Made by a program: the position numbers and the translations under genes. The notes beneath the pieces are model-generated. The model saw nothing but the letters and a program-made list of their open reading frames with translations. It was not told where the DNA came from and ran no database searches. A DNA stretch of 9,671 bases. Source: UBA6921 sp031363085 (GTDB taxonomy: Bacteria > Pseudomonadota > Gammaproteobacteria > SG8-11). Location of the stretch: contig JANLTU010000136.1 of assembly GCA_031363085.1 (NCBI GenBank), forward strand, positions 1 to 9,671, written 5' to 3'. Shown piece after piece: positions 5,755 through 9,671 of this stretch (position 1 is its first letter; each line of letters opens with the position of its first letter).

Positions 5755-8123
5755 TTTTTTCTTCCTTTACATGGCTTCTCAACATAAATAGTTGCTTTAT
5801 TTCCTTCCGGCGTAACCACATTTATATGAGGAATATTCTTATGCGCGTGACCATCGGCTAGTCCCTCATGTCCAAAGAGAACATTAGTACCCGGCATAGT
5901 TTTATAATCCTTATGGAAGGTGGCTTTGCCGTTTTGTAGTTGCCTTAGCTTCTTAAATAGAGCTATGTCGCTTGCCAATTTTTCAGGTGACTTTGGGCCC
6001 GCCCCCGCTACTTTTTGCGCATCAGGAAATGCGCCATACAACACAGCATCGGCGTCTTTGAAAGAGCAAACCGTTACATCCTTACCCGCTCGTAAGCTTT
6101 TAATATCTTTAACGAGCTTGGCCGCCTTATGTGCTGACAACCCCCACGGATCAGTCCAAATTACTGGATTCGCCGCATATTGATAAAGATTCTCCCCGCC
6201 CAGTAACCCAATCGGGTCTTGACTGATGAATCGCCCACTGTCCGGGTCGTAGTAGCGGTGCCGGGTGTAGAAGAGCCCAGTCTCTTGATCCTCGTACTGC
6301 CCCTGGAAACGCAGCGGCTGTTCCACGTCGCGGATGTCGTGGCGCAGGATTCTGCCCCAGGCTTTGTAGTGGGCCGCCCAGACGATTTTACCGTTTGCAT
6401 CGGTCAGTTCCAGCGGGGTGCCCAGGTGGTCGCAGTGGTAGTAATGGATGCGGTCGCTGGCGGCATTTACTTTAGCCTGCTCCTGCCGTTGCTGCCATGC
6501 GGTTTGGTGCTGCGCTTCTTTCTGTGCTTCCAGATGCGCACGCCAGGCGGTGACCTGTTCGGCCGGGTCGCTTGCGTCGCTGGGCAAATCCCAGGCGAAG
6601 GGGTGCGACAGATGCACACTATCACCCGCATACGCCGCTAACCCCTCGCTGGATTCCACCCGCGAAAGCGGCACGAAGCTGTCCGGTTCGTACAGGTAGG
6701 TGATGGTTTTGTCGGCGTGGATTTCCTGCGCCAGCACGTCGCCGTCCCAGACAAACAGGGTGGTGGTGGGTGTCTTGCCTTGCTGCTCCGTCACCTGCTT
6801 GGCGATGCGCCGCCCGAAGGCGTCGTAGCGGTAATGGGTGACTTGTTGTGTTGCACTGTCCCAGGCGTGGGTCGCCGTGATGAGCCGGTTTTCGGCGTCG
6901 TAGGCGAAGGCGAGCGTGGCGGCTTCGTTGGCGCTTGCGCGTACTTGCTCCCGCTTGAGCACGGTGTTGCCCTGCACGTCGTAGTCGTAGCTGTAGCCGG
7001 AGTACTGCTGTAACCGGTTGTGCTTGATCCTGGGTAGGTGTGGCGGGGTGCCGGGTTCGGGTTGCTCGGGCAGAAAAACTGCTCCTGCGTTTTCTGCACT
7101 TCCGCCATCCCTGGCGGTCGTCAGTTCGTTGGCGGCCTGACGGGCCTGGGCCGCATTGCTTTTGCCTGCCTCCTCGTCCAGCACATTCCCCGCCGGATCA
7201 AACGCAAAGGTTTCACTGAGCTCCGGCTGCACCGCCGACAGCAACTGCCCCAGCGGATCGTAGCCGTAGCGGGTGGTGCCGCGTTGCGCGTCCTTGATCT
7301 GGGTGAGGTTGCCGGTGTCGTCGTAGGTGTAGCGGCGTTCGCGCAGGCGCTGCTGGCCCTTGTTCAGGGTGATGGCGGTGAGCCGTGATTGCGGGTCGTA
7401 GGCGGAGGTGGCTTTCAGCCGTTCGGCGCCGCTGCCGGTCTCGCGCTGGGTTTCGCGGTGCAGGTGATCGCGTTCCACATCGACCAGGGATTTTCCCTGC
7501 CACAGCGTGCCGTGCCAGTGGCCGGAGCCGTAGCGCAAGGTGTCGATGCGCCGTCCGTTGGGCAGCGTGGTTTGCAGCCGGTTGCCCAGCGCGTCGTAGC
7601 TATGCGTGAGGGTGAACGCAGCAGTGTGCCGTACTGCTTCGCCCGGCAGCTTCGGCGGAGTCAAGATATACGCGCTACGCTCCTCGATGAGCTGGCTGAC
7701 CGCGTCATAGTGGAAGCGGTGTTCGGCGTGGGGACTCGCCATCGCGGTGAGTCGTCCCAGCGCATCGTAGGCGTAGCGCACGGCGCCGTCGGCGTTGACC
7801 TTGGCGGTCAGCAAGCCCAGCGCATCGCGCAGGTACTCGGTCTTGATGCCATTGCAGGCGCTTCCGATCAACTGGCCAGCGCCGTCGTACTGGTAGGTGG
7901 TGGTCTTGCCGTCAAAACCGGTTTCGCTTTCCAGGCGGCTTTCGGCGTCGTAGGTAAACGCATAGGTCTCGCCGTTGCCGTTGATCAGTGCGCTCAAGCG
8001 CAGCGCGGGGTCATAACAGTACTGCGTGGCGTGTAGTGTTTGCCGAATTCCGCAATCGGGTCGTTGGGGTCCTCGATCTGCGGTGCGGCGATGCGCTTGA
8101 GCTTGAGCGCGTCGCGATACCAC
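5751..8123 (-). CDS. Rhs-family polymorphic toxin, N-terminally truncated
   Basis: Rhs proteins build a YD-repeat shell around a C-terminal toxin and are delivered by the T6SS. Repeats seen here include YDAESRL, YDALGRLT, YDALGNRLQ, YDPLGQLLS, YDAENRLITAT and YDAFGRRIAK, and the shell closes with the conserved end YYDPDSGRFISQDPIGLLGG (624-643) and NLYQYAANPVIWTDPWGL (645-662). The last 128 residues are a distinct toxin tip. Complete Rhs effectors are roughly 1400 aa or more, with an N-terminal region that often carries PAAR; here only about 760 core-like codons remain. Rhs similarity begins at about residue 31 (near 8034). The first 30 codons from the GTG at 8123 are a shadow of the DUF2169 gene, so that start is only the formal limit of the open frame. 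A TTG at 7997 overlapping the DUF2169 stop is an alternative start. The gene may be a pseudogene with an intact 3' part. Confidence 0.85.
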   Translation of the reverse strand: MVSRRAQAQAHRRTADRGPQRPDCGIRQTLHATQYCYDPALRLSALINGNGETYAFTYDAESRLESETGFDGKTTTYQYDGAGQLIGSACNGIKTEYLRDALGLLTAKVNADGAVRYAYDALGRLTAMASPHAEHRFHYDAVSQLIEERSAYILTPPKLPGEAVRHTAAFTLTHSYDALGNRLQTTLPNGRRIDTLRYGSGHWHGTLWQGKSLVDVERDHLHRETQRETGSGAERLKATSAYDPQSRLTAITLNKGQQRLRERRYTYDDTGNLTQIKDAQRGTTRYGYDPLGQLLSAVQPELSETFAFDPAGNVLDEEAGKSNAAQARQAANELTTARDGGSAENAGAVFLPEQPEPGTPPHLPRIKHNRLQQYSGYSYDYDVQGNTVLKREQVRASANEAATLAFAYDAENRLITATHAWDSATQQVTHYRYDAFGRRIAKQVTEQQGKTPTTTLFVWDGDVLAQEIHADKTITYLYEPDSFVPLSRVESSEGLAAYAGDSVHLSHPFAWDLPSDASDPAEQVTAWRAHLEAQKEAQHQTAWQQRQEQAKVNAASDRIHYYHCDHLGTPLELTDANGKIVWAAHYKAWGRILRHDIRDVEQPLRFQGQYEDQETGLFYTRHRYYDPDSGRFISQDPIGLLGGENLYQYAANPVIWTDPWGLSAHKAAKLVKDIKSLRAGKDVTVCSFKDADAVLYGAFPDAQKVAGAGPKSPEKLASDIALFKKLRQLQNGKATFHKDYKTMPGTNVLFGHEGLADGHAHKNIPHINVVTPEGNKATIYVEKPCKGRKK
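5754..6137 (-). other. C-terminal toxin tip of the Rhs protein
   Basis: These 128 codons (residues 663-790) follow the conserved PWGL core boundary and carry the variable toxin. Key features are DADAVLYGAFPDAQKVAGAG (689-708), FHKDY (736-740), LFGHEGLADGHAH (749-761) and NIPHINVVTPEGNKATIYV (763-781). A layout of AFPDxQKV, then HKDY, then GH..PHIN[VI] resembles toxin tips I associate with LXG, WapA and Rhs proteins. Histidine-rich tips of this kind are usually predicted nucleases, but I cannot name the Pfam family with certainty and see no proven catalytic set. Base composition turns AT-rich within this segment, which supports cassette-type transfer. It has no membrane segment, so a cytoplasmic target is likelier than a pore. 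Confidence 0.6.
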
Positions 8124-8782
8124 GCTTCGCTGTAGCCCTGGCCCAGCGGATTCTCTTCGTACACGGCGTGCGCGAGCGGCGCCGCCGGATCATCGGGGTG
8201 CTGGGCCAGTTGCTCCGGGGTTAAACGGAACTCGGGTTTAACGCGCGCAGCGGCAGGGTCGTCTGCAGCGATGCGACACTGCCCGCCGTAGGCAGATTCA
8301 TCGCGCAGCGGCAAGGTGGTGATGGGTGCGGGGGCGCTCAGCGTCCAGCCGAAGAGCTTCTTTTCCCAATGACGTGGGCCGGTGATGGTCAGATGTTTTT
8401 CCAGCACGCGGCGTCCTTGCGCGTCGGTGACTTTGAGGCCCACCGCGAAGCGCGGCACCGGTCGGGCACCCGGCGCATAGGCGATGGCGTTCACCAGCAC
8501 ATCGCACCTGGGCTTGTAGTGGCACAGGTCGGATTCCTCGGCAACCGCTCCCTGCGTTGCTCTACCTCCTGCATCCATGCAGTCGTGCCGCACGCTGGAC
8601 ATGTTCATCTCGCCGAAGAACTCATCCTCCTCGCACAGTGGGGCTTGCTCGTCGGCGTACATCAGCGTGCCAGTGGCGAAGCTTAAAGTCTGGCGCAGCA
8701 CCAGCACATGAAAGTCTTGCTCGTGTGGGTCCAGCCCCTGAAACGCAAGCGCCGGGAACGGGGTGGTGTTGGTGAAATCCAT
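7994..8782 (-). CDS. DUF2169 T6SS adaptor protein, C-terminally truncated
   Basis: This 262-residue DUF2169 protein is encoded next to vgrG. Members of this family sit beside T6SS spike genes, and in Agrobacterium one is needed to deliver the Tde2 effector with its VgrG, so an effector-loading adaptor role is likely. Recognisable parts are the N-terminus DFTNTTPFPALAFQGLDPH, then EESDLCHYKPRCDVLVNAIAYAPG (82-105), FAVGLKVTDAQGRRVLEK (112-129), TGPRHWEKKLFGWTLS (134-149) and the late motif FGKHYTP (246-252). In intact homologues the protein continues for several tens of residues after that motif. Here the frame turns into Rhs core DNA, adds about ten unrelated residues and ends at a TGA. The ATG at 8782 lies 1 nt after the vgrG stop, so the genes are co-transcribed and probably coupled. 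Function after truncation is doubtful. Confidence 0.85.
   Translation of the reverse strand: MDFTNTTPFPALAFQGLDPHEQDFHVLVLRQTLSFATGTLMYADEQAPLCEEDEFFGEMNMSSVRHDCMDAGGRATQGAVAEESDLCHYKPRCDVLVNAIAYAPGARPVPRFAVGLKVTDAQGRRVLEKHLTITGPRHWEKKLFGWTLSAPAPITTLPLRDESAYGGQCRIAADDPAAARVKPEFRLTPEQLAQHPDDPAAPLAHAVYEENPLGQGYSEAWYRDALKLKRIAAPQIEDPNDPIAEFGKHYTPRSTVMTPRCA
8024..8039 (-). other. DUF2169/Rhs deletion junction
   Basis: The DUF2169 frame is family-like up to GKHYTP (codons ending about 8027) and then becomes RSTVMTPRCA and stops. In the frame one base back, Rhs-like sequence (HATQYCYDPALRL) begins at about 8033. The two overlap in a short ACGCCACGC stretch, which could be microhomology used in joining. 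The fusion is out of frame. Confidence 0.65.
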
Positions 8783-8783
8783 G

Positions 8784-9671
8784 TCAGTTCACGTCCACGT
8801 CTTTGCCGGAAATCTGTACCGGACCTGAGGCCTCGAAATTGAATTTAGTCCCGTTGATCACGACACTGCCGTCGGACTTCATCACGAAGCTGGCCTTGCC
8901 CACAGTGATGGAGAATTCATCGGTGGCCTTGATCGAATAGGTTTTGCCCACCAACACGGTTTTGTTCAGGCCCACTTCTTCAAACTGTGCCAAGCCCACG
9001 GCGGTGTTCATGCCCGCGCCCACCGTCACCGCGTAGGCGCCGCCGATGGTCAGCTCCTTGGCGATGCCGATGGTTTCGGCGCAGTTCAGCGCAATGGTTT
9101 CGGTTTGGTTGGCCCCCACCGTCAGGCTCATGTTGGCGCCGATGCTCTCGGTGTGGTTCACGCCCACCGTGATGGTCTTGTGGTTGCCGATGGCTTCACT
9201 CTGGTCGTGGCCGACGCTTTTGCTGCGGTCGTTGCCCACCTGCAAGGTCTCGTCGTGGCCGATGACTTGGTTCTTGTCGTTCTCGATCTTGATGGTCCAG
9301 TCTTTCTGCCCGTGCAGATAGATTTCTTCTTTGTCTTTCTTGTCTTCGAAGCGCAGCTCGTTGCTCCCACCACCGCCTTTGCTGGAATCCGATTTGATCG
9401 TGCTGCGGGTTTTATGTTCGGGTAGCGGATACGGCACCTTGTTGGTGCCGTGGTAAACCCGCCCGGTGATGATCGGGCGGTCGGGATCGCCTTCGAGAAA
9501 CTCCACGATCACTTCCTGGCCGATGCGCGGGATGAACATCGCGCCCCAACCCGCACCCGCCCACAGTTGGCTGACGCGCAGCCAGCAGGAACTCTTCTCG
9601 TCGTGCTTGCCCTCGCGGTCCCAGTGAAATTGCACTTTGACGCGGCCGAATTCGTCGGTGGTGATCTCTTC
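8784..9671 (-). CDS. vgrG: T6SS spike protein VgrG (C-terminal part; 5' end outside window)
   Basis: These are the last 295 residues of a VgrG, the trimeric T6SS spike that tips the Hcp tube and carries effectors. The frame is open to the window edge; the GTG at 9635 is internal, because the preceding codons read EEITTDEFGRVK, the conserved lead into the gp5 OB-fold (VQFHWDREGK). Next come LRVSQLWAGAGWGAMFIPRIGQEV and EFLEGDPDRPIITGRVYHGTN. After the linker ELRFEDKKDKEEIYLHGQKD, the beta-helix needle is built from short repeats such as VGNDRSKSVGHDQSEAIG and VGVNHTESIGANMSLTVGAN. It ends FNFEASGPVQISGKDVDVN with no effector extension, so cargo should be supplied in trans. The DUF2169 gene follows 1 nt later, in the usual vgrG-adaptor-effector order. 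The missing N-terminal half would be the gp27-like domain. Confidence 0.93.
   Translation of the reverse strand, partial: EEITTDEFGRVKVQFHWDREGKHDEKSSCWLRVSQLWAGAGWGAMFIPRIGQEVIVEFLEGDPDRPIITGRVYHGTNKVPYPLPEHKTRSTIKSDSSKGGGGSNELRFEDKKDKEEIYLHGQKDWTIKIENDKNQVIGHDETLQVGNDRSKSVGHDQSEAIGNHKTITVGVNHTESIGANMSLTVGANQTETIALNCAETIGIAKELTIGGAYAVTVGAGMNTAVGLAQFEEVGLNKTVLVGKTYSIKATDEFSITVGKASFVMKSDGSVVINGTKFNFEASGPVQISGKDVDVN

Noticed and set aside
7038..8036. Long plus-strand frames opposite the Rhs core, including one of 215 aa
   Set aside because: They mirror the YD repeats on the other strand and show no independent domain or start signal.
7994..8060. Programmed -1 frameshift making a DUF2169-Rhs fusion
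   Set aside because: The frames differ by one base in the right direction, but no canonical slippery heptamer (X XXY YYZ) is visible before the junction. A deletion join explains the layout more simply.

Overview
The window reads as chromosomal DNA from a GC-rich proteobacterium, probably beta- or gammaproteobacterial. The reasons are an E. coli-length TrmJ, a type VI secretion (T6SS) VgrG, an Rhs protein with the DPxG-type core boundary, and REP-type palindromes between genes. I cannot name a genus. No rRNA, tRNA or CRISPR array is visible.

Layout. Positions 1-214 are non-coding and hold a REP doublet (REPIN-like) just past the 3' end of trmJ. Positions 215-3701 are a tight minus-strand operon, tldD-like > tldE-like > trmJ, whose genes overlap by 1 and 4 nt. 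The TldD-like protein carries the zinc-protease motif HESIGH and its partner lacks one, as in TldD/TldE heterodimers. Positions 3702-4172 are an intergenic stretch with small palindromes and a start-less open frame. Positions 4173-4869 are the only plus-strand genes: a Phd/YefM-type antitoxin and a PIN-domain toxin, overlapping by 17 nt.

Positions 4926-9671 are a minus-strand T6SS effector island. Read 5'->3' on that strand it runs: vgrG (its 5' part lies outside the window), a 3'-truncated DUF2169 gene (a T6SS adaptor/chaperone family), a 5'-truncated Rhs core with a C-terminal toxin tip, a small overlapping gene in the immunity position, and a displaced second piece of Rhs core. The tip and immunity gene are strikingly AT-rich against a GC-rich core, as expected for exchanged toxin/immunity cassettes.

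The most interesting point is the junction near 8030. A deletion appears to have joined the interior of the DUF2169 gene to the interior of the Rhs gene, out of frame. This removed the Rhs N-terminus and any PAAR module. The Rhs reading frame is intact for more than 740 codons after the junction, and a TTG codon overlaps the DUF2169 stop as TTGA, so reinitiation is conceivable. The toxin tip (FHKDY plus GHAHKNIPHINV) looks like a predicted nuclease-type polymorphic toxin. I do not recognise the immunity protein, and its stop codon is formed at the junction with the second Rhs fragment.
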